Shown here one piece after another: positions 1-10,372 of a stretch of DNA of 64,000 nt. Under the pieces are notes generated by a model that made no database searches, was not told the origin of the DNA, and was given only the letters and a program-made list of their open reading frames with translations. This DNA is from Helicobacter ganmani (lineage in GTDB: Bacteria > Campylobacterota > Campylobacteria > Campylobacterales > Helicobacteraceae), in NCBI RefSeq assembly GCF_003364315.1, contig NZ_NXLS01000003.1:62001-126000 (forward strand). The letters run 5' to 3'. Made by a program: the position numbers and the translations under genes. Position 1 is the first letter of the stretch, and the number at the start of each line of letters is the position of its first letter.

Positions 1-1
1 C

Positions 2-829
2 TTAGAAGCCACCTTAGAAGTGATTTCAGTGGGGCAACTAAGCGGTGCGATGGGAAATCTCGCACATACACCTATGGAGCTAGAAGAACTTGTCTGCGAG
101 GATTTAGGGCTAAAAGCCGCACCCGCTAGCAATCAAGTAATTCAAAGAGATCGCTATGCAAGACTTATTAGTGATTTAGCACTTCTTGCAAGCAGTTGCG
201 AAAAAATCGCCATAGAGATTCGGCATTTACAACGTACCGAAGTCTATGAGGCAGAGGAATATTTTTCACAAGGACAGAAAGGGAGTAGTGCAATGCCACA
301 TAAGCGGAATCCCGTGTTGAGCGAAAATATTACCGGGCTTTGTCGTATGATTCGCTCTTTTGCGATTCCAGCTATGGAAAATGTTGCGTTGTGGCACGAG
401 CGAGACATTAGCCACTCTAGTGTGGAGCGGTTTATTTTACCTGATTCTTTTATTACCACAGATTTTATGCTTCATCGCCTAAGCGACTTGCTTGAGAAGC
501 TTGTCGTCTATCCTAAAAATATGATGAAAAACCTCAATTTAACAGGTGGGCTTGTCTTTTCACAACGCATTTTACTAGAACTTCCCAAAAAGGGCGTCAG
601 TCGTGAAAATGCCTATAAGATCGTGCAACGCAATGCAATGAAAGTATGGACAGATTTGCAAGAGGGCAAAGCCGCTCTTAACAACAAAGGAGAATCTCTT
701 TATTTGCAATATTTATTGTCCGATTCCGAATTGGTTGGGTTAATTGGAGAAAACGCCATCAAAGAATGTTTTGAATTTAGCTATTACACCAAAAATGTAG
801 AGGCAATTTTCAAGCGCGTGTTTGGATAG
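2..829 (+). CDS. purB: adenylosuccinate lyase, 3' part only
   Basis: The C-terminal 275 residues of adenylosuccinate lyase, which makes fumarate plus AICAR or AMP in purine synthesis. The fumarase/aspartase signature GSSAMPHKRNP is present, with the flexible catalytic serine loop, and the C-terminal helical part (HERDISHSSVER, then the TGGLVFSQR stretch) is intact. The reading frame is open to the first base of the window, so the true start lies upstream; the internal GTG at 20 is not a credible start. It ends with TAG at 827-829. Together with purN this shows a de novo purine pathway, which H. pylori lacks. Confidence 0.95.
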   Translation, partial: LEATLEVISVGQLSGAMGNLAHTPMELEELVCEDLGLKAAPASNQVIQRDRYARLISDLALLASSCEKIAIEIRHLQRTEVYEAEEYFSQGQKGSSAMPHKRNPVLSENITGLCRMIRSFAIPAMENVALWHERDISHSSVERFILPDSFITTDFMLHRLSDLLEKLVVYPKNMMKNLNLTGGLVFSQRILLELPKKGVSRENAYKIVQRNAMKVWTDLQEGKAALNNKGESLYLQYLLSDSELVGLIGENAIKECFEFSYYTKNVEAIFKRVFG

Positions 830-888
830 CCTAACACCTCACAAAGCCTTATTTAGAGGATATTTCAGCCCGTTCTTATCCTTGCAAG

Positions 889-929
889 CCGATTTGTCGG
901 CGTGGCAATCTACAATATTGAATCCCACA
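889..929 (+). repeat. short dispersed palindromic repeat, copy 1
   Basis: A small CCGA-TTTG-TCGG hairpin is followed by GTGGCAATCTACAATATTGAATC. The same GTGGCAATCTAYAAT...GAATC tail after a small palindrome recurs in other intergenic regions (about 8401, 14152, 14220, 45109, 53885). The family is recognised by eye only; its function is unknown. Confidence 0.55.
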
Positions 930-959
930 ATAAAAACAATGAAATATCAGATTTTATAG

Positions 960-3138
<2,179 letters not shown>

Positions 3139-3139
3139 A

Positions 3140-3844
3140 ATGGAATCTTGTGTGTGCGTAATCCCCGCACGCGGTGGGAGTAAGCGAATTAAAAGAAAGA
3201 ATCTCAAAAATTTTTGTGGCAAACCCATTTTGTCTTATAGTCTGCAAAATGCGCAAAAAAGCGGAATCTTTGATAAAATTCTTGTTTCAAGTGATGATGA
3301 GGAGATTTTAGAATTTGCCAAAAGTTTTGGAGTTAGCGCATTGAGGCGTCCAGAGAACTTAAGCACAGATTATAGCAGCACAAGAGAGGTGATTTTGCAC
3401 GCAATAGAATCCCTTGAAATGCAAGAAGTAGAATCGCAAGATTTATGGATATGCTGCCTCTATGCAACTGCACCTTTGCTAGATTCTAAGACACTTACAG
3501 AATCTTTTTTGCAAGCGAAAACCTACGCGTCCTCTTGCTATTGTTTTGGTGCAGTGGAGTATGATTACTCGCCTTATCGCGCCTTTAACATTATAGAAAA
3601 TCACAATAAAATGCTTTTTAAAGAGCATTTTTCTAAACGTTCGCAAGATTTAGAGAAAATCTACCACGACGCAGGGCAATTTTATTTCGCACGCTCAAGT
3701 GTATGGCGCAATCGTGAAAATATTTTTGAGGATTCTGTGAGTATTGTGCTACCCCCTATGCGTGTGCAAGATATTGACACACTAGAGGATTGGGAGCTTG
3801 CGGAGCTTAAATTCAAGCTTTTAGCCAATTCTTGTAGGAAATAG
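3140..3844 (+). CDS. pseF: pseudaminic acid cytidylyltransferase
   Basis: Activates pseudaminic acid with CTP to CMP-Pse, the donor for flagellin glycosylation. The 234-residue protein has the CMP-sugar synthetase P-loop-like motif PARGGSKR (residues 9-16), and DAGQFYFAR further on is typical of PseF/NeuA. I chose ATG 3140, just after the pseC stop, because AAGGA lies at the end of pseC. An upstream in-frame start inside pseC (3101) would add 13 unrelated residues. Third gene of the pseBCF operon. Confidence 0.93.
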   Translation: MESCVCVIPARGGSKRIKRKNLKNFCGKPILSYSLQNAQKSGIFDKILVSSDDEEILEFAKSFGVSALRRPENLSTDYSSTREVILHAIESLEMQEVESQDLWICCLYATAPLLDSKTLTESFLQAKTYASSCYCFGAVEYDYSPYRAFNIIENHNKMLFKEHFSKRSQDLEKIYHDAGQFYFARSSVWRNRENIFEDSVSIVLPPMRVQDIDTLEDWELAELKFKLLANSCRK

Positions 3845-3857
3845 GTTAGGCGAGATT

Positions 3858-5415
3858 CTATTGCGCAAGATTGAGAAGCTTGTAACGCAGTTGCAATTCT
3901 AAAAATTCTTGATAAATCTTGTGGAATTCCAAATGCTCCTCATCAAGAGCAAAGCTTTCTTCTGTGCTAAGCAAACTTTGATTATCTTTATACTTATATC
4001 CAAGATTGGAGCTACGCGGATAAATCCCCTCATTGTCAATCCATACTTCCGCATTAAAGCCAAATGCAAATTTATCATTCTCTTGCGTCTCTAGCAAATT
4101 GCGTCCGCCAAGATGTAAGAATCTTGTTTCGCTCAAAGTCAAGGCATAGAGTGTGGGGAATATATCCTTATGCGAGCCAATCCGAGTTTTGTCATAGACT
4201 ATTTCTCCTTGATAGGCTTTTGGAACATAAAGATAAAAGGGCACGCCATAAGCTAAGGCTTTTTCTGTATTAAAATCCATTGCCACTCCCCTTACTCTAT
4301 GGTCTCCTGTGGCAGCAATAATTAACTTGTCTTTTAGCTCACTTTGCTTGACTTTGCTTAAGAATCTCGCAAATTCATTGTTGGCATAAACATAAGTATT
4401 TAGGATTGCGGAAGTGTTTTTGGGTATTTTGTCAAAAATCTCTAATGGAATTTGCTCTTTAGAAAATAAAATCGGCACTTCAGGATAAGGGGGATGGTTT
4501 GAAACACTTAAAGTGAGAATCAAAAGTGGCTCTTTTGCACTAGATAAAAGCTCCAATGCCTTTTGATACATAAACTCATCACCTACACCATAATGAGAAT
4601 GAAAATGTATTTTACTTGAGTTTGGATAATCTTGAAGTAAAGCAACTTCATCAATGATTTCATCAGCACCTTGCGCTTTCATAAAAAACCCCAAATCAGA
4701 CCAAGTTGAATTGCCCGCAGTAAGAAAAATCACTCTATAACCTTGCTGCTTATAAACTTCTATTGGGATAAAGGGTAAATAATGTTCCTTATATTTTGAT
4801 TTTGAAAGCACAATAGGACTTTGGAAAAACAAACAAAAGAAACTTGAGGCTGTGCCATTTTGGCATGGTAAAAAACGTGTCCATACAAAATCCTCTTCAA
4901 AATGTTGCGCAAGTTCGCCTAGCAGATTCAAGTTTCCCTCTTGCAAAGACAGCATTTGAGTGCCAAAACTTTCCATTAGATTCACCATAATATGCGGTGG
5001 ATTCTTAAGTGCAAAGTCATTTTTGGGAGTTGTGGAAAAAAGTGGAAAGATTTTTGATAATTCCTCTAATCTCTCCATATTAGCAGGTTTTAAATCCAAA
5101 GTGTCTTTTTGATAATCTCTTAATGCAAAACTAAAACTCATCAAAGGATTGAGGGCAAGAGAATTAAAGCTTTCTATTTTGGAGAAACGATAATTTCCAG
5201 CCCTCATTGCAACATAGCTAAAATGTCCCCTTAAAGCCAATACATAAAGCGCAAGAAAAATCAAAAGCAAGCTCAAAATCATAGGAAGTTTAACATTAAA
5301 AGTAGGCAATTTTAAACGCAAGATCTTTGTATTCAATCACACACAAAAGGCGGTAAAAACGACTGCACAAAAAAATAAAAGTAAAGCTCAAAATCTGTAA
5401 GACAACCAATCGCAT
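3858..5415 (-). pseudogene. LTA-synthase/MdoB-like sulfatase-fold membrane enzyme, disrupted near the N-terminus
   Basis: The main open frame (3858-5336, 492 codons from a TTG lying right after a TGA) has one membrane helix and then a complete alkaline-phosphatase-fold domain. Visible are the metal-binding Glu in VNLMESFG, a Thr nucleophile candidate in QNGTASSF, SVSNHPPYP, TGDHRVRG and GSHKDIFPTLYAL. The only good start is ATG 5415, with AAGGAG 5-10 bases upstream. It begins a hydrophobic 39-residue peptide (MRLVVLQILSF...) in another frame that stops at 5298-5296. Family members usually have four or five N-terminal helices, so the gene looks frameshifted and shortened by loss of helices 2-4. 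The catalytic domain is intact, so a residual product from the TTG cannot be excluded. It converges with pseF. Confidence 0.7.
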
Positions 5416-5487
5416 AAAACTCCTTCTTAACTCCTTCTTTTTGCAAAATGAAAGTTTCTATTATAGCATATTTGCCTTGATAGAATA

Positions 5488-5516
5488 TTGACAATCAAGG
5501 TTTTACAAAGTATAAT
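5488..5516 (+). promoter_or_regulatory. consensus promoter of the tRNA pair
   Basis: TTGACA (5488-5493), a 17-base spacer and TATAAT (5511-5516) form an exact vegetative promoter about 20 bases before tRNA-Pro. A full -35 is unusual in this group and fits strong stable-RNA transcription. Confidence 0.8.
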
Positions 5517-5535
5517 TACGCTTCTTTTATTTAGT

Positions 5536-5613
5536 CGGGGCGTAGCGCAGTCTGGTTAGCGCACTTGGTTTGGGACCAAGGGGTCGAAGGTTCGAATCCT
5601 TTCGCCCCGACCA
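5536..5613 (+). tRNA. tRNA-Pro(TGG)
   Basis: Acceptor stem CGGGGCG/CGCCCCG, T-arm GGTTCGAATCC, anticodon loop TTTGGGA between CTTGG and CCAAG giving anticodon TGG. CCA is encoded (5611-5613). It is followed 17 bases later by tRNA-His, probably in one transcript. Confidence 0.96.
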
Positions 5614-5630
5614 TTTTCCTAATCTTAAAT

Positions 5631-5708
5631 GGTGGGCGTAGCTCAGTCGGTTAGAGCATCAGATTGTGGTCCTGAGGGTCGTGGGTTCGATTCCCATCGC
5701 CCACCCCA
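5631..5708 (+). tRNA. tRNA-His(GTG)
   Basis: Acceptor GTGGGCG/CGCCCAC with the extra G(-1) at 5631 opposite C5705, as expected for tRNA-His. The anticodon loop TTGTGGT gives GTG. T-arm GGTTCGATTCC; CCA is encoded (5706-5708). Confidence 0.96.
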
Positions 5709-5789
5709 TTGAAAACCTTTTATTATTTTAGAATCTCATTCTTTTTCTTTCATTATCTTGCTGTTATCCAAAAAGTTAGATAAATTTAG

Positions 5790-5795
5790 TATAAT
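5790..5795 (+). promoter_or_regulatory. -10 box before the TraT-like gene
   Basis: TATAAT 35 bases before the ATG in a very AT-rich stretch; no clear -35. It suggests the lipoprotein gene has its own promoter, separate from the tRNA transcript. Confidence 0.5.
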
Positions 5796-5830
5796 ATTTA
5801 TAATATTTATTTTCTCAAAAAGGTTCATCA

Positions 5831-6595
5831 ATGAAAACAATATGGCTTCCTCTTTTATGTATCTTAGCATTAAGTGGTTGTGTTACAACAACAATGCAAA
5901 CAAAAGCGACAATGTCGCAAAGCATTTTTATAGACCCTGTTGCAAAATCCAAACAAACGATTTTTGTTGCACTGCGCAATACAAGCGGACAAGAAATTAA
6001 TTTGGAATCTAAAATTTTACAAAAACTACAAAACAAAGGCTATATTGTCGTAGATGACCCCGAACTTGCCAATTTCATCTTGCAAGCCAATGTGCTTTAT
6101 TGTGATATTAAGCAAGAAAACAATGCGGTAGGTGCGGGTGTCTTAGGCGGTGCTGTGGGTGCTGGCGTGGGTGGATATAATCACAACTCCGCTACTGGAA
6201 CGGTGGTTGGAGGATTGGCAGGTGCAGCTGCTGGTGCAATTCTAGGAAAACTCACAGAAGATACGATTTTCCAAATGCAAGTCGATATTAATGTGCGCCA
6301 AAGGATTGAAGGTGGCACTATTAATTATAATGCAACAGATAGCGGACAAGCTAGCGTGCGAGATGGACGACGAGCGGGCTTACTCAATAGCTTTGGAGGA
6401 AATGTCGCTAGCACGCAAGGTGGTGGCAAACTCAATGCCAATCAAGTCCAATATAGCGGACAAACTTATACTGGCAATTACTCTGAAAAATCCACCACAC
6501 TTTTTGCGGAAGCAACGAAGCTAAATCTCACATTACAAGAAGCGATTCCTGTTTTAGAGGACAAAATTTCTACGCAAATTTCAGGAATTTTCTAG
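5831..6595 (+). CDS. traT: TraT-like outer-membrane lipoprotein
   Basis: 254-residue predicted lipoprotein. Residues 1-16 are a signal peptide ending in lipobox LSGC, with Cys17 as lipidation site. The rest follows the TraT complement-resistance/surface-exclusion family: TKATMSQSIFIDP at the start of the mature protein, a Gly/Ala-rich hydrophobic core containing GGYNHNSA (about residues 97-138), and a C-terminal LQEAIPVLED. F-plasmid TraT is about 244 residues, so length fits. No conjugation genes lie nearby; tRNAs are upstream and tatD converges downstream. Function here (serum resistance, exclusion, envelope integrity) cannot be told from sequence. Recognition is from memory of the family. 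Confidence 0.85.
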   Translation: MKTIWLPLLCILALSGCVTTTMQTKATMSQSIFIDPVAKSKQTIFVALRNTSGQEINLESKILQKLQNKGYIVVDDPELANFILQANVLYCDIKQENNAVGAGVLGGAVGAGVGGYNHNSATGTVVGGLAGAAAGAILGKLTEDTIFQMQVDINVRQRIEGGTINYNATDSGQASVRDGRRAGLLNSFGGNVASTQGGGKLNANQVQYSGQTYTGNYSEKSTTLFAEATKLNLTLQEAIPVLEDKISTQISGIF

Positions 6596-6619
6596 AGAAA
6601 ATTTGAAGCGGTTAAGATT

Positions 6620-7414
6620 CTACAATTCCCCAAAAAGCCTTGTAGTGTTTTGGTTGATTTGATTTGCCAACATTTCTTTGGGTAGGTTTAGAATCTCGCT
6701 CATTTTTTCTAATACCAAAGGCACAAAGCTTGGCTCATTACGCTCTCCTCTGTGAGGGTGAGGCGTGAGATAGGGCGCGTCTGTCTCAAGCAAAAGCGAA
6801 TCAAGCGGAATCCTAGGTAATACTTCTACAAGTTTTCTCGCATTTTTAAAGGTTAAAACCCCCCCGATTCCATAATAAAAGTTAAATTTTGCCAAAGAGA
6901 GCAGCTGAAAATCCGCATTAAAACAATGCAGGATTCCACCTTTAAGTTTAGGAGCGTAAGTTTGCAAAATCTCCAAACTATCCAACGAAGCGTCTCTAAT
7001 ATGCACAATCAAAGGTTTTTGAGATTCTATGGCGAGATGGATTTGCGCAATAAAAACTTCTTTTTGCTTTTGTTTTACCTCTGCTTCAGATTCCACACAA
7101 AAATCCGCAAGATTATCCTCTATCCTATAATAATCTAGCCCACATTCTCCTACCGCCACACATTTAGAATCGCTTAAAAATTCTTTAATGTAACCTTCAT
7201 CATATAAATGCGCCAAATCTGGATGCACACCGCTTGCAAAATAAACTTCTGCATAAGTATGCGCCAATTCTTGCGCCCTCCTTAAGTCTCTAGGGTCAGC
7301 GGCAGGGATAATAAAACGTGTGATTCCAACCTTTTTGGCACGCTCTATCATCAAAGGAAAATCCTCTATAAATCGCTTATCGTCTAAATGGCAATGCGTA
7401 TCACAAAGCTGCAT
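6620..7414 (-). CDS. tatD: TatD-family metal-dependent DNase
   Basis: 264-residue TIM-barrel hydrolase. The metal ligands are visible: DTHCHLD (H7, H9), VGECGLDYY, IVHIRDA, LHCFN and ETDAPYL. Family members are 3'-5' exonucleases acting on single-stranded DNA/RNA. AAAGGAG lies before ATG 7414. It is divergent from ribE with a 59-base gap, the arrangement known from H. pylori (tatD / ribE / flhX). A run of seven C on the plus strand (Gly-Gly-Val codons, about 6859-6865) keeps the frame. Confidence 0.93.
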   Translation of the reverse strand: MQLCDTHCHLDDKRFIEDFPLMIERAKKVGITRFIIPAADPRDLRRAQELAHTYAEVYFASGVHPDLAHLYDEGYIKEFLSDSKCVAVGECGLDYYRIEDNLADFCVESEAEVKQKQKEVFIAQIHLAIESQKPLIVHIRDASLDSLEILQTYAPKLKGGILHCFNADFQLLSLAKFNFYYGIGGVLTFKNARKLVEVLPRIPLDSLLLETDAPYLTPHPHRGERNEPSFVPLVLEKMSEILNLPKEMLANQINQNTTRLFGEL

Positions 7415-7473
7415 ATTGCTCCTTTTATGCTACAATTTGCAAATTTTAATGCAATTTTACTTAAAGGTTGGAA

Positions 7474-8097
7474 ATGTTTACAGGACTTGTGCGTGAGTTT
7501 GGCAAAGTCAAATCCTTGCAAGACGCAACATTGACTTTGCTTGCAAAACATAAACCTCAAATCGGAGATTCTATCGCAGTCAATGGGGTTTGTCTCACAA
7601 CAATTCAAATCTTAGATAAGGGCTTTATGCTAGAGCTTAGTGAGGAAACACAACAACACATTGCGCTAGAGACTTATACAGATTGGGTGCATATTGAACC
7701 CGCTATGCGCCTAAGTGATAGGTTAGATGGACATCTTGTGCAAGGGCATATTGATGGAATTGGGGAAATTGCAAAAATAGAATCCAACAGAATCGGCACG
7801 GACTTTTTTATCCGCACGACTCCAGAGATTCTCGCACTCTGTGCGCCAAAGGGAAGTATTGCAGTCAATGGCATCAGTTTGACGATTAACGAAATCCTAG
7901 AAAATACTTTGCGCTTGACGATTATCCCACACACTTTGCATTCTACGCTTTTTAAAACCTACAAAGTCGGAATGCGTGTCAATATAGAAACCGATTGTCT
8001 TGCACGCCTCGTGCGACACTTTCTGCAATCACCACAAGAAAAGCCAAACCCAAAACTAAGTTGGGAAGCGGTAGATAGAATCTTGGGAAGCTACTAA
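7474..8097 (+). CDS. ribE: riboflavin synthase (alpha subunit)
   Basis: Dismutates 6,7-dimethyl-8-ribityllumazine to riboflavin. It is 207 residues with two lumazine-binding barrel repeats: the first starts MFTGLV with VNGVCLT, the second has GHIDGIG and VNGISLTINEI. ATG 7474 is preferred over a TTG two codons upstream because the family begins with MFTG and AAAGG is correctly spaced. The stop overlaps the flhX start by one base (TAATG). Confidence 0.95.
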   Translation: MFTGLVREFGKVKSLQDATLTLLAKHKPQIGDSIAVNGVCLTTIQILDKGFMLELSEETQQHIALETYTDWVHIEPAMRLSDRLDGHLVQGHIDGIGEIAKIESNRIGTDFFIRTTPEILALCAPKGSIAVNGISLTINEILENTLRLTIIPHTLHSTLFKTYKVGMRVNIETDCLARLVRHFLQSPQEKPNPKLSWEAVDRILGSY

Positions 8098-8381
8098 TGC
8101 CACCGCTACTCAATCAAAAAGCTGTCGCCCTTGCTTATGAGCAAAACAAACAACGCGCTCCAAAAGTTATAGCCAAAGGTGAGGGATTTCTTGCGCAAAG
8201 AATCATTGAAAAGGCAAAGGAATACGAAATCCCCTTATTTCAGAGCAAAGCACTTGTGGATTCGCTAATTAACCTAGAATTAGACGAGGAGATTCCACCC
8301 ACACTTTATAAGGCAGTCGTAGAAGTCTTTATTTGGCTTTACAAAACCGAAAATAAAGCACAAATGAGCAATAAAAAGTGA
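8097..8381 (+). CDS. flhX: FlhB C-terminal-domain homologue (FlhX)
   Basis: 94-residue soluble protein matching only the cytoplasmic C-terminal domain of the flagellar export switch FlhB, just after the NPTH autocleavage point: AVALAYEQNKQRAPKVIAKG, then an ending like FlhB's. It has no membrane part. Helicobacter FlhX is known to substitute for the cleaved FlhB C-terminus in export. It sits downstream of ribE, as in H. pylori. Confidence 0.88.
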   Translation: MPPLLNQKAVALAYEQNKQRAPKVIAKGEGFLAQRIIEKAKEYEIPLFQSKALVDSLINLELDEEIPPTLYKAVVEVFIWLYKTENKAQMSNKK

Positions 8382-8400
8382 GGATAAAGAAAACACTTAA

Positions 8401-8426
8401 CGAGGCAATCTATAATATAAGCAATC
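8401..8426 (+). repeat. short dispersed palindromic repeat, copy 2
   Basis: GAGGCAATCTATAATATAAGCAATC resembles the tail of the repeat at 889-929. It lies in the 229-base gap between flhX and flgF. Confidence 0.45.
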
Positions 8427-8452
8427 AAAATATTTAGTGGCAAGATAAAATT

Positions 8453-8495
8453 ATGGATTGCCACGAAAATTTTTTAAATTTTCTCGCAATAATGT
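8453..8495 (-). repeat. short dispersed palindromic repeat, copy 3 (inverted)
   Basis: On the minus strand this reads CATTATTGCGAG, an AT-rich stem GAAAATTT/AAATTTTC, then CGTGGCAATCC, the same plan as the other copies (ATTGCGAG, small palindrome, GTGGCAATC). Just upstream of the flgF RpoN promoter, so it could also end transcription from flhX. Confidence 0.45.
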
Positions 8496-8559
8496 AGTGG
8501 CAAACTTAGCTCTTGGGAGATTCAACAATTTTATTTTAAAATAATTTTAGAATCTCATT

Positions 8560-8576
8560 TTGGAACACCTTTTGCT
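8560..8576 (+). promoter_or_regulatory. sigma-54 (RpoN) promoter of flgF-flgG
   Basis: TTGGAACACCTTTTGCT has GG (8562-8563) and GC (8574-8575) exactly ten bases apart, and matches the Helicobacter class-2 flagellar promoter pattern TTGGAAC-N5-TTGCT. It sits 35 bases before flgF and should depend on RpoN and the activator FlgR. Confidence 0.88.
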
Positions 8577-8610
8577 TTAACTCTCACAAAAGTTTAACAA
8601 AAGGCATAAA

Positions 8611-9444
8611 ATGCAAGGTGGATATTATAGCTCTGTCGGCGGTATGGTTACACAAATTGACCGCTTAGATGTAATTGCAAACAACATCGCAAACGCAAAT
8701 ACAACCGGATTCAAGCGTGATGATGTTGTGATTGGAGATTTTTTAAGACTTTATGAACAAGCAAAGGACTTTTTGCCTATTGATGAGCAGACAAAAGACG
8801 CGGCAAAATTTTACAATCGCTCTTTGAATCGCGTGCCACAAATCGTAGAAGAATTTACTGACCGCTCACTTGGCGGAATGATGCAAACAGACAATACCTT
8901 TGATTTCGCACTTGGGCGAGAAAATGCGTATTTTATGATTGAAACACCCGAAGGAATTCGCTACACACGCGATGGTTCTTTTGTGTTAAACGAACAAGGC
9001 AGATTAGTCAATAAAGAAGGCTATCCCGTGCTTCCTCGCGAATATTTGGACGCTCCACAATATATTGAATTTATTGATGGATTCCAAGTAGAAGTGGATA
9101 CCAATGGAAATGTTTATACGCGAGACTTAAACAATGAGGGAATTAGCGAAATGGCTTTGATGACAAATATCGGAATCGTAGCCTTTGAAAACCCAAAATA
9201 TCTTAAAAAAGTAGGAGATAATCTCTACTCTTACCCAGAGGAGCGCAACAACGAGCGCGAAGCACTAGAACAAAGTGGCGCAGTGCGTCAAGGGTTTTTA
9301 GAAAAAAGCAATATTAATGTTGTCTATGAAATGACTGGATTAATTGAAGCAAACCGCTTAGTGGAAGCCTATTCCAAAGTGTTAAAAACACATATGGACG
9401 AGCTAAACACAGAAGCCATCACAAAACTAGCAGCAAAAGCATAA
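8611..9444 (+). CDS. flgF: flagellar proximal rod protein, FlgF/FlgG type
   Basis: 277-residue flagellar rod protein. The N-terminal rod motif (VIANNIANANTTGFK, about residues 26-40) and C-terminal EANRLVEAYSKV helix form the coiled assembly domain; a FlaE-like D1 domain lies between. In Helicobacter this paralogue is often called FlgG1. I call it FlgF because it precedes a canonical FlgG and lacks the FlgG N-terminus MMRALYTA. First gene behind the RpoN promoter; flgG follows after 11 bases. Confidence 0.85.
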   Translation: MQGGYYSSVGGMVTQIDRLDVIANNIANANTTGFKRDDVVIGDFLRLYEQAKDFLPIDEQTKDAAKFYNRSLNRVPQIVEEFTDRSLGGMMQTDNTFDFALGRENAYFMIETPEGIRYTRDGSFVLNEQGRLVNKEGYPVLPREYLDAPQYIEFIDGFQVEVDTNGNVYTRDLNNEGISEMALMTNIGIVAFENPKYLKKVGDNLYSYPEERNNEREALEQSGAVRQGFLEKSNINVVYEMTGLIEANRLVEAYSKVLKTHMDELNTEAITKLAAKA

Positions 9445-9455
9445 AAGGATTCCAA

Positions 9456-10247
9456 ATGATGAGAGCACTCTACACAGCAACAACAGGTATGTTAGGACAG
9501 CAATTATTTATTGATGTTACTTCAAACAATATTTCCAATGTCAATACCTTTGGCTATCGCAAGGAACGCGCTGAATTTGCGGATTTGTTCCACCAAGTGA
9601 TTCAATACGCAGGTTCAAGCACTTCAGAGACTACTCTTAGCCCAACAGGAATTGAAGTGGGATTAGGTGTGCGCCCTACTTCGGTTCAAAAGCTATTTTC
9701 TCAAGGAAACTTCAAAGAAACAGAGCAAAACCTTGATATTGCAATCACGGGCAATGGATTCTTTCAAATTGAACTTCCTGATGGCACGATTGCCTATACG
9801 CGTGATGGAGCATTTAAACGTGATGATGAGGGTAATGTCGTCAATTCTCAAGGTTATTTACTCGTGCCAAATATCACGATTCCAGATGACGCAAGAGAAA
9901 TCAATATCGGAACAGACGGGACGGTAACCGTTGTGCAAGGCAACGCTACTGAAGTCAATCAGTTAGGACAGATTGAAACCGTGAATTTTATCAACCCCGC
10001 AGGCTTGCACGCGCTAGGCGATAATCTTTATCTCAACACCAACGCTTCAGGAGACCCAATCGTTGGCACTCCGGGACTTAATGGCTTCGGGCTGCTAAGA
10101 CAGGGATTTGTAGAAACAAGCAATGTGAAGTTGGTAGAGGAGATGACAGATTTAATTGTCGGGCAAAGAGCCTATGAAGCCAATTCTAAGTCTATCCAAA
10201 CAGCGGATTCTATGCTCCAAATTGTCAATCAACTTAAACGTAACTAA
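9456..10247 (+). CDS. flgG: flagellar distal rod protein
   Basis: 263-residue FlgG. MMRALYTATTGM and NNISNVNTFGYRK at the N-terminus and VEEMTDLIVGQRAYEANSK at the C-terminus are diagnostic. AAAGGA precedes the ATG and it follows flgF closely. Residue 75 is Thr (GVRPT, codon 9678-9680), aligning with the Thr75 I recall as carrying phosphoethanolamine on Campylobacter jejuni FlgG. The next gene downstream is a phosphoethanolamine transferase. Confidence 0.95.
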   Translation: MMRALYTATTGMLGQQLFIDVTSNNISNVNTFGYRKERAEFADLFHQVIQYAGSSTSETTLSPTGIEVGLGVRPTSVQKLFSQGNFKETEQNLDIAITGNGFFQIELPDGTIAYTRDGAFKRDDEGNVVNSQGYLLVPNITIPDDAREINIGTDGTVTVVQGNATEVNQLGQIETVNFINPAGLHALGDNLYLNTNASGDPIVGTPGLNGFGLLRQGFVETSNVKLVEEMTDLIVGQRAYEANSKSIQTADSMLQIVNQLKRN

Positions 10248-10256
10248 CACGCTATT

Positions 10257-10284
10257 TAAGAGAGGGCATTCTATGCCTTTCTTT
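10257..10284 (+). terminator. probable terminator after flgG
   Basis: Stem GGCAT-TCT-ATGCC (10265-10277), extended by weak pairs, then TTTCTTT. It would separate flgG from the downstream transferase, so that gene probably has its own promoter or is reached by read-through. Confidence 0.5.
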
Positions 10285-10372
10285 GCAAATCTCCCCTTTC
10301 TTGCAATTTTAAAGGACTATTTATCCAAAAAATATTAAACTACGATTTTAATATTAGAATAAAGGGCTTAAA

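Noticed and set aside
6855-6868. Run of seven C (G on the coding strand) in tatD as a phase switch.
   Set aside because: The frame is intact and the run encodes conserved Gly-Gly in a normal position; too short to infer switching.
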